Of a DNA stretch of 64,000 nt, positions 33,085 through 42,268 are shown in pieces. The notes below the pieces were generated by a model. That model saw nothing but the letters and a program-made list of their open reading frames with translations. It was not told the DNA's origin and searched no databases. The translations under genes were made by a program, and so were the position numbers. Source of the stretch: Aeromicrobium sp. Root495 (GTDB lineage Bacteria > Actinomycetota > Actinomycetes > Propionibacteriales > Nocardioidaceae); the NCBI RefSeq assembly GCF_001426755.1, contig NZ_LMFJ01000001.1, positions 1,297,846 through 1,361,845 on the forward strand. The letters are read 5' to 3'. Within the stretch, counting starts at the first letter, position 1. Each line of letters begins with the position of its first letter.

Positions 33085-34689
33085 ATGCGGACCACGCCTG
33101 CACGAAGGTCCATCGCACTGTCCGCCTCGCTCGTCCTGGCCGCCGGCCTGACGGTCTCGGCGCCCGCCTTCGCCGGGCAGGAGAAGGCCAGGCCCAAGGC
33201 AGCCGCTGCCACGACGGACGCCGACCGCCTCGCCACGGCGCTCACGGTCAACGGACAGCTCAGGCACCTCCGCCAGCTGCAGGTCATCGCCAACCGGAAC
33301 GACGGCAACCGCGCCTCGGGCCTTCCCGGTTACACGGCCTCGGCCGACTACGTCGCCAAGAAGCTCAAGGACGCCGGCTACGTCGTGAAGCGCCAGACGT
33401 TCACGTTCCCGTTCTCGCGCGACCTGGAGCCCGCGACGCTGGCCCAGGTGGAGCCCACTGCGAAGGACATCGACACGCAGGCCTTCCAGTACTCCGGCTC
33501 CGGCGACGTGACCGGGCCCGTCGTGCCCGTCGACCTCACGCTGCCCCCGCTCGCGGAGCCGGGCAGCACGTCCGGCTGCGAGGCGGAGGACTTCCCGGCG
33601 GCTCCGTCGGAGGACGCGGTCGCGCTCCTGCAGCGCGGGACGTGTGACTTCGGTGCCAAGGCGGCCAACGCCGAGGCGGCCGGCTACGCCGCGGCCATCA
33701 TCTTCAACGAGGGCCAGGAGGGACGCACCGAGCTGCTCACCGGCACGCTGGGCGAGGCTGTCGGCATCCCCACGGTCGGCATCTCGTTCGAGGACGGCGC
33801 AGCGCTCGCCGAGACCGAGAACGCCACGGTGAAGGTCACCGCCAAGACCGAGAACGACGCCGCCCGCAAGACCGAGAACGTCATCGCCAACCTCCCGGCC
33901 TCGTCGAGGACGAAGAACCCCGGGCAGGCGGTCCTGGTGGGCGCCCACCTCGACAGCGTCGCCGAGGGGCCGGGCATCAACGACAACGGCACGGGCACCG
34001 CGGCCGTCCTGGAGACGGCTCTGCAGCTGCGCAGGACCAAGATCGACAAGAAGCTGCAGCGTCCGGTCCGGTTCGCCTTCTGGGGCGCCGAGGAGGCCGG
34101 CCTGCTCGGCTCGCAGTACTACGTCGACTCCCTCACGGACCTGCAGCGCTCGCGCATCTACGCCAACCTGAACTTCGACATGCTGGGCTCGCCCAACTAC
34201 GTCCGCTTCGTCTACGACGGCAACGGCTCGGCCTCCGACCTCGGCGGCGAGGCCGGACCGGCGGGGTCGGCGCAGATCGAGAGGGTCTTCACGAACTACT
34301 ACGGCTCCAAGAAGCTGGCCACGGCCCCGACGGCGTTCGACGGACGATCCGACTACGGACCGTTCATCGAGTACGGCATCCCGGCGGGTGGTCTGTTCAG
34401 CGGCGCCGAAGGCGTGAAGACCGAGGCCGAGGCGGCCACGTACGGCGGTGTGGCCGGCGAGGCGTACGACGCCTGCTACCACCAGGCGTGCGACGACATC
34501 ACCAACCTCAGCACGAAGGCCATGTCCGAGCTGGGTGACGGCGCGGCCTACGCCACCGTCCGGATCGCCCAGTCCAAGCTCGGGCTCTACGGTGACGCCG
34601 GCACCCGCCGCGCCACCAAGAGCAAGGCGTCGGTCAAGGCCAAGGGGGCTCGTGCGCGGGCGCACAGCGAGCACTCGCTGAGGCGCTGA
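33085..34689 (+). CDS. Secreted M28 family aminopeptidase with PA domain
   Basis: A 534-residue exported peptidase. The ATG at 33085 follows a G-rich Shine-Dalgarno stretch at about 33072-33077 and opens a clear signal peptide (basic start, hydrophobic core, APAFA cleavage near residue 33). A protease-associated domain lies at about 150-250, and the M28 zinc site follows: GAHLDSVAEGPGINDNGTG, WGAEEAGLLGS, NFDMLGS and a terminal YHQACDDI. The C-terminal 25 residues are rich in Lys, Arg and Ala, possibly an electrostatic wall-binding tail. It would release N-terminal amino acids from extracellular peptides. A weak hairpin follows the stop. Confidence 0.9.
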   Translation: MRTTPARRSIALSASLVLAAGLTVSAPAFAGQEKARPKAAAATTDADRLATALTVNGQLRHLRQLQVIANRNDGNRASGLPGYTASADYVAKKLKDAGYVVKRQTFTFPFSRDLEPATLAQVEPTAKDIDTQAFQYSGSGDVTGPVVPVDLTLPPLAEPGSTSGCEAEDFPAAPSEDAVALLQRGTCDFGAKAANAEAAGYAAAIIFNEGQEGRTELLTGTLGEAVGIPTVGISFEDGAALAETENATVKVTAKTENDAARKTENVIANLPASSRTKNPGQAVLVGAHLDSVAEGPGINDNGTGTAAVLETALQLRRTKIDKKLQRPVRFAFWGAEEAGLLGSQYYVDSLTDLQRSRIYANLNFDMLGSPNYVRFVYDGNGSASDLGGEAGPAGSAQIERVFTNYYGSKKLATAPTAFDGRSDYGPFIEYGIPAGGLFSGAEGVKTEAEAATYGGVAGEAYDACYHQACDDITNLSTKAMSELGDGAAYATVRIAQSKLGLYGDAGTRRATKSKASVKAKGARARAHSEHSLRR

Positions 34690-34699
34690 GCGACACCTT

Positions 34700-34716
34700 C
34701 CTCCGACGTCCGGAGG
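34700..34716 (+). terminator. Small hairpin after the M28 peptidase gene
   Basis: CCTCCG (34700-34705) pairs with CGGAGG (34711-34716) around a five-base loop, 10 bases after the stop. The stem is short and has no T-run, so termination is only a possibility. Confidence 0.3.
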
Positions 34717-34754
34717 TCGTGGCCCGCCGGGAGCATTCCTCCTAGGGTGGGGCC

Positions 34755-35681
34755 ATGGCCTCCGGACGTCTTCTCCTGCTCGACAGCGCGAGCCTCTACT
34801 ACCGGGCGTTCTTCGGCGTGCCCGACACGTTCAAGGCCCAGGACGGCACGGTCGTCAACGCGCTGCGCGGGCTGCTCGACTTCGTCGCGACGCTGACGGC
34901 GCGGTACGAGCCCGACGCCGTGGTCGCCTGCTGGGACGACGACTGGCGTCCGCAGTGGCGCGTGGACCTGCTGCCCTCGTACAAGACGCACCGTCTGGCC
35001 GACGGCGAGGACGTGGGCTCGTCGGAGGCTTCCGAGGAGACGCCCGACCTCCTCTCGCCCCAGGTCCCGCTCATCGCAGAGGCCCTCGGCCTCGTGGGGA
35101 TCCCGGTGGTGGGCGCCCACGGTGCCGAGGCCGACGACGTGATCGGGACGCTCGCGCCGGCGTGGGACGGTCCGGTGGACGTCTGCACGGGCGACCGCGA
35201 CCTCTTCCAGCTCGTGGACGACGCGCAGCCGGTGCGCGTGCTCTACACCGCGCGGGGCGTGGGCAACCACGACGTCGTCGACAACGCATGGATCAGGGAC
35301 AAGTACGGCATCGACGCCGCCCAGTACGCCGACTTCGCCACGATGCGGGGCGACACCTCGGACGGCATCCCGGGCGTGGCCGGGATCGGCGACAAGACCG
35401 CGGCCGTGCTGCTGGCGGAGTTCGGCGACCTCGACGGCATCCTCGCCGCGGCAGCCGACCCGGGCTCGTCCGTCAAGCCTCGGGTCCGCCAGAACCTGCT
35501 CGACTCCGCCGACCTCGTGGCCGCCATGCGCCAGGTGGTCCGGGTCCGGGACGACGCCGTCCCCACCGAGGTGCTCGTGCGCGAGCCGCTCTCGCGGGAG
35601 CAGCGCGACGCCATCACGGCCTTCGGCGAGCAGTGGAGCCTGGGTGGCGTGCCGGAGCGGCTCGTCACCGCACTGGGCTGA
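34755..35681 (+). CDS. Stand-alone 5'-3' exonuclease (PolA N-terminal/FEN type)
   Basis: A 308-residue flap-endonuclease-fold nuclease equivalent to the first domain of DNA polymerase I, with no polymerase part. LLLDSASLYYRAFF, CWDDDWRPQWR, EADDVIGTLA, CTGDRDLFQLV and the H3TH segment GDTSDGIPGVAGIGDKTAAVLL carry the acidic metal ligands and the DNA-binding loop. It probably removes flaps or primers in repair. A TAGGGT box (34743-34748) six bases before the ATG indicates a leaderless transcript. It converges with the DUF817 gene, overlapping by 17 bases. Confidence 0.88.
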   Translation: MASGRLLLLDSASLYYRAFFGVPDTFKAQDGTVVNALRGLLDFVATLTARYEPDAVVACWDDDWRPQWRVDLLPSYKTHRLADGEDVGSSEASEETPDLLSPQVPLIAEALGLVGIPVVGAHGAEADDVIGTLAPAWDGPVDVCTGDRDLFQLVDDAQPVRVLYTARGVGNHDVVDNAWIRDKYGIDAAQYADFATMRGDTSDGIPGVAGIGDKTAAVLLAEFGDLDGILAAAADPGSSVKPRVRQNLLDSADLVAAMRQVVRVRDDAVPTEVLVREPLSREQRDAITAFGEQWSLGGVPERLVTALG

Positions 35682-36555
35682 CCTCGGGTCCGTCCGGCCT
35701 GCGGGGCGGGTGCGCGATCGTCACCAGGACCACCGACAGGTTCATCAGCAGGAACCACGCCACGAGCTTGGAGACCGACACGAGGTGCCAGCCGTCGGCC
35801 TGGTCGGGGTAGGTCCACGTGCCGGTGAGCGTGCCGATGTTCTCCGCGAACCAGATGAACACCGCCACCAGCAGGAACGCCATCGTGACCGGCATCCAGA
35901 AGCGGGCACGGAGCACCCGGACGTGCATGCGGCACGGACCGTAGAGCAGGACCACCGCGGCCACGAGCCACCACCGGATGTCGACGACGTAGTGGTGGCT
36001 GAAGAAGTTCACGTAGATGGCCACGGCGAGCGGTGCCGTGGCCCACAGCGGCGGGTAGCGGGTGAACCGCAGGTCGAAGAGCCGCATGACCCGGGCGAGG
36101 TACGAGCCCACGGCCCCGTACATGAAACCGGTGAACAGCGGGACGGCGCCGACGTGCAGGACACCACCCTCGGCGTACTCCCAGGACCCGACGCCGGTCT
36201 TGAAGATCTCCATCACCGTGCCCACGACGTGGAACAGGAGGATCGTGGCGAGCTCGCGTCGACTCTCCAGGCGCCACGAGACCATCGCCACCTGGATGGC
36301 GACCGCGACCAGCACGAGCGCGTCGTTGCGGGCCAGGTCGGCGTCGTCGGGGTACCAGAGCCGGGCAGCGATCACCGCGGCCAGCAGGAGCGCTCCGAAC
36401 ACGCAGGCCCAGGCCTGCTTGAGGCCGAAGACCAGGAGCTCGACGACGAAGGACCGCACCCCGCGTGAAGGGGCGTGCTCGAGCCACCGCGTGGCGACGG
36501 CGTCGATCCGGGTCTCGAGCGTGGTGAGGCCTGCCCCGTGCCGCTGGTCCCCCAC
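35665..36555 (-). CDS. DUF817 integral membrane protein
   Basis: A 296-residue protein with about eight transmembrane helices and the DUF817 signatures FGLKQAWACVFGALLLA, LLFHVVGTVMEIFKT, GSWEYAE, VPLFTGFMYGAVGSYLARV and YVNFFSHHYVVDIRW. The family (YoaT-like) has no established role. The start is GTG 36555, three bases after the helY stop, so it is the last gene of the long minus-strand block from pafB or earlier. The N-terminal 30 residues are cytosolic and charged. Confidence 0.87.
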   Translation of the reverse strand: MGDQRHGAGLTTLETRIDAVATRWLEHAPSRGVRSFVVELLVFGLKQAWACVFGALLLAAVIAARLWYPDDADLARNDALVLVAVAIQVAMVSWRLESRRELATILLFHVVGTVMEIFKTGVGSWEYAEGGVLHVGAVPLFTGFMYGAVGSYLARVMRLFDLRFTRYPPLWATAPLAVAIYVNFFSHHYVVDIRWWLVAAVVLLYGPCRMHVRVLRARFWMPVTMAFLLVAVFIWFAENIGTLTGTWTYPDQADGWHLVSVSKLVAWFLLMNLSVVLVTIAHPPRRPDGPEVSPVR

Positions 36556-36558
36556 GAC

Positions 36559-39270
36559 CTAGTACTCGATGACGCCCCGGCGCAGGCCGTCGAGCGCCTT
36601 GCGTGCCGTCGAGCGCAGGGCGTCGTCGTCGGTGGCCTGGGCGACCTGCGCGACGAGGTCGATGAGCTGCTTCATGGAACGCACGAAGTCGCCGGCCGCG
36701 AGCTCGGTGAGGTGCAGGGCGTCGTCGAGGGAGGATCCCAGCACCCAGTCGTGCGCTGCCTGGGCGAAGCCGAAGTCGGGCTTGCGCAGGAACTTGACGC
36801 GGTGCTCGCGCTCGAGGAGCTGGAGGTCGGCGCACAGGGTGGACATGGTCTCGCTGACCTCGAGCGTGCGCCGGTTGGGGAAGCGCGGCGCCGGGGCGTC
36901 GTCGGCGTTGCGGGTCTCGAAGGTCATGCCGCTCAGGACGGCAGCCAGGTCGGCCGGGGCGAGTCCCTTCCAGACACCGCGCCGCAGGCACTCGCTCACG
37001 AGCAGGTCGAGCTCGGAGTAGATGCGCTGGAGACGTCGGCCGTCGGGCGTGACGGTGTCGCCGTCGAGGTAGCCCAGCTCGTCGAGCACCTCGTTCACGC
37101 GGTCGAGCTGGCGGGCCACGGTGTTGGTGCGCTGCTCGATGCGGCTGCGCTGCGTCTGCGTGTCGCGCTCGAGCTTGAGGTAGCGCTCGGCCCAGCGGGC
37201 GTGCGACTCACGGTCGGGGCACTGGTGGCACGGATGGGCCTTGATCGCGGCGCGGATCTCCGCGATGCGAGGGTCGGCGTCGACCGATCCCCCGCTGCCG
37301 GGGCGGTACGCGGTGTCGCGCCGCCACGCGATGCCCTCGGCACGGTCGCGCAGCGCCGAGGCGAGGTCGCGACGGGCCTGGGGGTTGCGCGAGCTGAACG
37401 TCTTGGGCACCCGCATGCGCAGCAGCGGCTCGACGGGCGTGGGGAAGTCCACGAGCGCGAGCCGACGGGCGTGCCGGTTGGCGGTGAGCACCATGGGACG
37501 CGGCGCCTCGGCCTCGGCCGTGCCGGGGTCGAGCACCACGGCGAGCCCGGCCCAGCGGCCGGCCGGGACGTTGATGACGTCGCCCACCTTGAGTCCCACG
37601 AGCGACTCGACGACCTCGGCGCGGTCGGCGGCACGACGCTTGCGGGACCCGGAGGCCTCGACGTCGCTCAGCTCGCGTCGGAGCGCGGCGTACTCCATGA
37701 AGTCTCCGAGGTGGCAGGAGGCCGACTCCCGGTACCCCTCCAGCGCGTCGTCGGCCTTGTGGATCTGTCGGGCCATGCCCACCACGGCGCGGTCGGCCTG
37801 GAACTGGGCGAACGACTGCTCCAGGAGCTCGCGCGCCTTCTCACGGCCCACCTGGTCGACCATGTTGACCGCCATGTTGTACGACGGGCGGAACGAGGAG
37901 TTGAGCGGATAGGTGCGGGTGGAGGCGAGACCGCCCACCTGGCGTGGCTGCAGGCCGGGCTGCCAGAGCACCACGCCGTGACCCTCGACGTCGATGCCGC
38001 GGCGCCCGGCGCGACCCGTGAGCTGGGTGTACTCGCCCGGCGTGACGTCGACGTGGGCCTCGCCGTTCCACTTCGTGAGCTTCTCGATGACCACCGAGCG
38101 GGCCGGCATGTTGATGCCGAGCGCGAGGGTCTCGGTGGCGAAGACCACCTTGACGAGGTTGGCGCTGAACAGCTTCTCGACGATCTCCTTGAAGGCGGGC
38201 AGCATGCCGGCGTGATGGGCCGACACCCCGCGGCCGAGGCCGTCGCGGAACTCGTGGAAGCCGAGCACGTGGAGGTCGTCCTGCGGGAGGTGGGAGCACG
38301 CCTCGTCGACGAACGCCTCGATCTCGGCCCGTTCCTCCGGGGTGGTGAGGTTGATGCGGGCGTCGAGCACCTGCTGGACGGCCGCGGCGCAGCCGGCGCG
38401 GCTGAAGATGAAGACGATGGCCGGGAGCAGCCCCTCGGACTCGAGCTTCTCGACCACCTCGACGCGTCCGGGCGTGCGGTGGTTGCTGCGGGGACGCTTT
38501 CCTCCGCGCGGCGGCCGACCGCGTCCGTTGCCGCGCACGAGGAGGAAGTCCTCGCGAGCCATGCGCTCGAGCTGGCGGTTGACCTGCTGGTCCGGTCCGT
38601 CCTCGAAGAGCGGGAACAGCTTGCGGCCCACAAGCACGTGCTGGTGCAGCGGGACCGGCCGGCGCTCCTCGACGATCGTGACGGTGTCTCCGCGGACCTC
38701 CGTGAGCCACTCGCCGAACTCCTCGGCGTTGGACACGGTGGCGGAGAGGGAGATGATGCTCACCGAGTCGGCCAGACCGATGATGACCTCCTCCCACACC
38801 GCCCCACGGAAGCGGTCGGCGAGGTAGTGGACCTCGTCCATCACGACGTAGCCGAGCCCGTCGAGGGTGCGTGAGCCCGCGTAGAGCATGTTGCGCAGGA
38901 CCTCGGTGGTCATCACGACGATGGGAGCGTCGCCGTTGACCGACGTGTCACCGGTCAGGAGCCCGACGTTCTCCTCGCCGTGCCGCTCCGCGAAGTCGTG
39001 GAACTTCTGGTTGGAGAGCGCCTTGATGGGGGTGGTGTAGAAGCACTTGCGACCCGTGGCGAGCGCGACGTGCACCGCGAACTCACCCACGATGGTCTTG
39101 CCTGATCCCGTGGGAGCAGCCACCAGCACGCCACGACCGTCCTCGACCTCCCGGCAGGCCTCCACCTGGAAGGGATCGAGCGCGAAGGGGTGGTGGTCCC
39201 GGAACTCCGCGAGGTGCGGGTGGACCCGGTCGGCGCGGGAGGCGGCAAAGCGTTCAGCCGGGCTGGACAT
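36559..39270 (-). CDS. helY: DEAD/DEAH-box RNA/DNA helicase, HelY/Ski2-Mtr4-like
   Basis: A 903-residue superfamily 2 helicase: Walker A APTGSGKT near residue 55, motif II DEVH (YVVMDEVHYLADRFRG), motif III LSATVSNAEEFG, and motifs V-VI including ALGINMPAR and the TGRAGRRGIDVEG segment. The C-terminal 400 residues carry the Ski2/HelY-type insert and DSHCT-like helical region ending LRRGVIEY. HelY in mycobacteria is an ATP-dependent helicase of uncertain RNA target. A basic stretch NGRGRPPRGGKRPRSNHR interrupts the helicase core. It sits ten bases downstream of the diacylglycerol-kinase-like gene, as in many actinobacteria. Confidence 0.92.
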   Translation of the reverse strand: MSSPAERFAASRADRVHPHLAEFRDHHPFALDPFQVEACREVEDGRGVLVAAPTGSGKTIVGEFAVHVALATGRKCFYTTPIKALSNQKFHDFAERHGEENVGLLTGDTSVNGDAPIVVMTTEVLRNMLYAGSRTLDGLGYVVMDEVHYLADRFRGAVWEEVIIGLADSVSIISLSATVSNAEEFGEWLTEVRGDTVTIVEERRPVPLHQHVLVGRKLFPLFEDGPDQQVNRQLERMAREDFLLVRGNGRGRPPRGGKRPRSNHRTPGRVEVVEKLESEGLLPAIVFIFSRAGCAAAVQQVLDARINLTTPEERAEIEAFVDEACSHLPQDDLHVLGFHEFRDGLGRGVSAHHAGMLPAFKEIVEKLFSANLVKVVFATETLALGINMPARSVVIEKLTKWNGEAHVDVTPGEYTQLTGRAGRRGIDVEGHGVVLWQPGLQPRQVGGLASTRTYPLNSSFRPSYNMAVNMVDQVGREKARELLEQSFAQFQADRAVVGMARQIHKADDALEGYRESASCHLGDFMEYAALRRELSDVEASGSRKRRAADRAEVVESLVGLKVGDVINVPAGRWAGLAVVLDPGTAEAEAPRPMVLTANRHARRLALVDFPTPVEPLLRMRVPKTFSSRNPQARRDLASALRDRAEGIAWRRDTAYRPGSGGSVDADPRIAEIRAAIKAHPCHQCPDRESHARWAERYLKLERDTQTQRSRIEQRTNTVARQLDRVNEVLDELGYLDGDTVTPDGRRLQRIYSELDLLVSECLRRGVWKGLAPADLAAVLSGMTFETRNADDAPAPRFPNRRTLEVSETMSTLCADLQLLEREHRVKFLRKPDFGFAQAAHDWVLGSSLDDALHLTELAAGDFVRSMKQLIDLVAQVAQATDDDALRSTARKALDGLRRGVIEY

Positions 39271-39279
39271 GCACCCAGA

Positions 39280-40200
39280 CTACGCAGGCGACCCTGGAGC
39301 GGGCACGATGACGCGCAGGGCCCCTGGCCGGACCTCGGCCGTGAGCGGCAGGGGTCCGAGGCGTTCGCCGTCGCCGTACGCGACGACGTCCTGGGCCTCG
39401 AGCTCGACGCGCCGCACCTGGTGAATCTCGACCTCGGGAAGCCCCACGTGGGTGCCCCGGTAGAGCCGGGGGAAGACGCGCACGAGCTTGGCCTTGCTGA
39501 CGGGGTTGATGATGACGACGTCGAGCAGGCCGTCGTCCATCACGGCTCCCTCGCAGATACGCAGTCCCCCGCCGAAGGACGGGCCGTTGCCCACGGCCAC
39601 CAGCATGACCTCACGCTCGATGCGCCGGCCGTCGAGCGTGATGGTGAACGGGATGGGCGTGAACGAGCGCAGCTCGGCCAGCATCGCGATGTTGTACTTG
39701 AGCTGTCCTCGGGGCCACGTCATGGCGTTGGCCCGCTCGTTGACCCGGGAGTCGAAGCCCGAGGCCACCACGGTGAGCACCGGGGCGTCCGGCGTCTCGA
39801 TGACGTCGAGCGCGCGGACGTTCCCGGCCAGCAGGACGTCGATGGCCGCGTCCGGGTCGCCGTGCGGGATCCCGAGGGCGCGGGCGGTGTCGTTGCCCGT
39901 GCCCGCCGGGAGGAGACCTACCGTGGCCTGGGCGGCGAGCAGCTGCGGGAGCACGGCGTGCAGGGCGCCGTCGCCGCCCACCACGACCACCTGGCTCACG
40001 CCCTGGTCCAGCAGCTCCGCGAGGCCCGCGGCGGCGCTCGGGGCGTCGTGCGACGTCACCCGGGTGACCTCGAGCCCGTGGGCCCGGAGCCGCTCGAGTG
40101 CCTGCGTGGCCACGCTCTCACCCTGGCGCCTGCCGGAGGCCGGGTTCACCACCAGCGCGACGTGGGACGTCTCGGGGTCGAGCTCGAGCGGGCCGGTCAC
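39280..40200 (-). CDS. Diacylglycerol/lipid kinase family protein
   Basis: A 306-residue lipid kinase-like enzyme (DagK/YegS fold): VALVVNPASGRRQG, the nucleotide-binding VVVGGDGALHAVL, PAGTGNDTARALG, and the C-terminal beta domain with VAVGNGPSFGGGLRICEGAVMDDGLLDVVI. It would phosphorylate diacylglycerol, sphingosine-like or polyprenol lipids. GTG at 40200 overlaps the tatC stop (GTGA), placing it in the tatA-tatC-dagK-helY unit. Lipid substrate is unknown; in mycobacteria the homologue at this locus is linked to phosphatidylinositol mannoside synthesis. Confidence 0.9.
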   Translation of the reverse strand: MTGPLELDPETSHVALVVNPASGRRQGESVATQALERLRAHGLEVTRVTSHDAPSAAAGLAELLDQGVSQVVVVGGDGALHAVLPQLLAAQATVGLLPAGTGNDTARALGIPHGDPDAAIDVLLAGNVRALDVIETPDAPVLTVVASGFDSRVNERANAMTWPRGQLKYNIAMLAELRSFTPIPFTITLDGRRIEREVMLVAVGNGPSFGGGLRICEGAVMDDGLLDVVIINPVSKAKLVRVFPRLYRGTHVGLPEVEIHQVRRVELEAQDVVAYGDGERLGPLPLTAEVRPGALRVIVPAPGSPA

Positions 40201-41012
40201 AGCTCGGAGGCCTCGTCGTCGGCAGCCTCGTCGGCCTTCCGTCGTCCGCGACGGCGGTCCGTCAGCCGGGCGATGACCTCGGACACGAAGTAGAGGATCG
40301 TCATGGGTGCGGCGAGGAACAGCATCGTGAGCGGGTCGGTGGTGGGCGTGGCGATGGCGGCGAACACGAAGATGCCCACCACGATCCACGGTCGGGCGTG
40401 GACGAGCTGTCGAGCCGAGACGATGCCGAGCCGGTTGAGCAGCACGACCACGAGCGGGATCTCCGCGGCCACCCCGAACACGAGCATCATGCGGACCACG
40501 AAGTCGAGGTAGTCCTTGCCGGTGACGATGGACTCCCAGCCCGACGGCACGAAGCCGATCAGCACGAGGATCGCCTTGGGCAGGACGATGTAGGCCAGGG
40601 CCGCGCCGGCCAGGAACAACGGCGCGCCCACGCCGGTGAGCAGGAGCGCCCAGCGCTTCTCGTTGCGGTGAAGGGCCGGCAGCACGAAGGCCCACAGCTG
40701 CCACAACCAGAGCGGGCACGTGCCGATGAGCCCGACGATGAGCCCGATCTTGAGCTGGAACTGCAACGCTCCGCCGACGCCGGTGATGGCCAGGGTGGTG
40801 TCGATGCCCTTGGCCTCGAGGTCGGGGCGGATCTGGTCGTAGGGGTGCGCCAGGAAGTTCAGGATCTCGTCGTAGAAGACGAGCGCCACGATGATGCCCA
40901 CGACGATCGCGAGCACGGCCTTGACGATGCGTGAGCGCAACTCACGCAGGTGGTCCATGAGCGGCATGGTGCCGCCGACCGTCGGTGAGGACGGTCGAGC
41001 CGGGTCGGCCAA
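40197..41012 (-). CDS. tatC: Sec-independent translocase subunit TatC
   Basis: A 271-residue protein with six transmembrane helices. MPLMDHLRELRSRIVKAVLA is the conserved cytosolic N-terminus that recognises twin-arginine signal peptides; LWAFVLPALHRNEKRWALLL and FGVAAEIPLVVVLLNRLGIV are later hallmarks. The start is a TTG at 41012, three bases after the tatA stop, giving the usual 15 residues before MPLMDHLREL; an ATG at 40967 is the alternative. Together with TatA it forms the pore for folded proteins. A charged tail follows helix 6. The stop overlaps the lipid kinase gene. Confidence 0.95.
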   Translation of the reverse strand: MADPARPSSPTVGGTMPLMDHLRELRSRIVKAVLAIVVGIIVALVFYDEILNFLAHPYDQIRPDLEAKGIDTTLAITGVGGALQFQLKIGLIVGLIGTCPLWLWQLWAFVLPALHRNEKRWALLLTGVGAPLFLAGAALAYIVLPKAILVLIGFVPSGWESIVTGKDYLDFVVRMMLVFGVAAEIPLVVVLLNRLGIVSARQLVHARPWIVVGIFVFAAIATPTTDPLTMLFLAAPMTILYFVSEVIARLTDRRRGRRKADEAADDEASEL

Positions 41013-41015
41013 GTG

Positions 41016-41270
41016 TCAGCTCTGCTCGGTGCGGCGCGACGTCTCGTCGGCCTTGGCCTGCAGGGTCTCGCTGTTGAGCGTGGCGTCCCCGCCGACCTCG
41101 CGCTCGAGCTCACGCTTCTTGTCGTCGTCCTCCATGCCCTTGACCTCGGACTTGAAGATGCGGAGCGCGCGGCCTGATCCGCGGGCGAGCTCGGGAAGCT
41201 TGCGCCCGCCGAAGAGCAGCACGACCACACCGACGATGACGAGGATCTCCGTGGGTCCGAGGTTTCGCAT
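41016..41270 (-). CDS. tatA: Sec-independent translocase subunit TatA
   Basis: An 84-residue protein with one N-terminal transmembrane helix (GPTEILVIVGVVVLLFGG), the hinge FGGRKLPELARG and the amphipathic helix SGRALRIFKSEVKG, followed by an acidic/charged tail. This is a standard TatA that oligomerises around TatC. The ATG at 41270 gives the normal short N-terminus MRNLGP. It lies 26 bases after pafC; this pafB-pafC-tatA-tatC order is a conserved actinobacterial arrangement. Confidence 0.95.
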   Translation of the reverse strand: MRNLGPTEILVIVGVVVLLFGGRKLPELARGSGRALRIFKSEVKGMEDDDKKRELEREVGGDATLNSETLQAKADETSRRTEQS

Positions 41271-41296
41271 GAGCTGACTCCTGGGTCGGGGTGACT

Positions 41297-42268
41297 TCAC
41301 TGGCCACTGTACGCCGCGAGGCCCGACGCCGCGGCATCCCGCACGGCCTGGGCCAGGCTGGCCGGCTCGACCACCCGTGCGGCACCGGCGTTGCGCAGCA
41401 CCAACCGGCGCAGCCATGACTCGTCGCTGCCGTGGACCTGGACGCGCAGGACCTGCTCGTCGTCGCGCTCGAAGGTCTCCAGGACCTCTGCCTCGTAGTA
41501 CTCGACGATCCAGTGCGCGTGCGGCCGCAGCTCGAGGACGGCGGACGGGGTCTCGGGTCCCACGGTGAAGAAGCCGTCGGACACCGAGCGGGGCGTGGAC
41601 TCGTGCTGCTCGGCCCAGTGGTCGGTGACCCGGGCGGCCGTGATGCGGTCGACCCGAAAGAACCGGAGGTCCTCGGCCAGGAGGCACCAGGCCTCGAGGT
41701 AGTGCTGTCCCTGCTCCACGAAGAGACGGCGCGGGTCCACCTGCCGCGTGGTGTGGTCGTCGCGCGAGGCCGTGGCGTACTCGATCTCGAGGCGTCGCCC
41801 GGACTCCAGGCCCTGGGTGAGGGTGCGCAGGGTCCCGGAGTCCACCTGTCCCACGTGGACGTCGACCGCGGCGCCGGCGCCCGGCGCGCCGTTGACGGCG
41901 GTCTCCAGCTTGGCCAGGGCAGCGTCGATGACGGGCAGCTGGGTCTCCCCCGCGGCGGCGCGCAGCGTGCGGAGCGCCACGATGAGCGCCGCTCCCTCGT
42001 TGGTGGTGAGCCGCAGCGGGCGCGACAGCACCTCCGCGTCGCGGATGGAGATGATGCCGTCGTCCTCCAGGGCGGTGAGGTCGAAGTCGATGAGCTCACC
42101 GGGGAACTCCCCCACACCGGTGAACATGAGCAGGCGCAGGTCCTCCTCGATCTGCTTGGGACGCACGCCGAACTCCTGTGCGACCCGGTCGACGGGGATG
42201 CCGTCGTGGTCCTGCAGGTAGGGCACGAGCGCGAGCATGCGCAGGACCTGGGCCCGGGTGCGGTTCAC
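41297..42268 (-). CDS. pafC: WYL-domain regulator PafC
   Basis: A 323-residue protein: an N-terminal winged helix (IPVDRVAQEFGVRPKQIEEDLRLL), a WYL domain in the middle (LEIEYATASRDDHTTRQVDPRRLFVEQGQHYLEAWC) and a WCX C-terminal dimerisation domain. PafB and PafC form a heterodimeric transcriptional activator of the LexA-independent DNA damage response in actinobacteria; the WYL domains sense single-stranded DNA. GTG at 42268 overlaps the pafB stop (GTGA), which would help 1:1 synthesis. Confidence 0.93.
   Translation of the reverse strand: MNRTRAQVLRMLALVPYLQDHDGIPVDRVAQEFGVRPKQIEEDLRLLMFTGVGEFPGELIDFDLTALEDDGIISIRDAEVLSRPLRLTTNEGAALIVALRTLRAAAGETQLPVIDAALAKLETAVNGAPGAGAAVDVHVGQVDSGTLRTLTQGLESGRRLEIEYATASRDDHTTRQVDPRRLFVEQGQHYLEAWCLLAEDLRFFRVDRITAARVTDHWAEQHESTPRSVSDGFFTVGPETPSAVLELRPHAHWIVEYYEAEVLETFERDDEQVLRVQVHGSDESWLRRLVLRNAGAARVVEPASLAQAVRDAAASGLAAYSGQ

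Noticed and set aside
36475-38874. A plus-strand open frame of about 800 codons opposite helY
   Set aside because: Biased composition and no motif; the helicase motifs on the minus strand explain the DNA.
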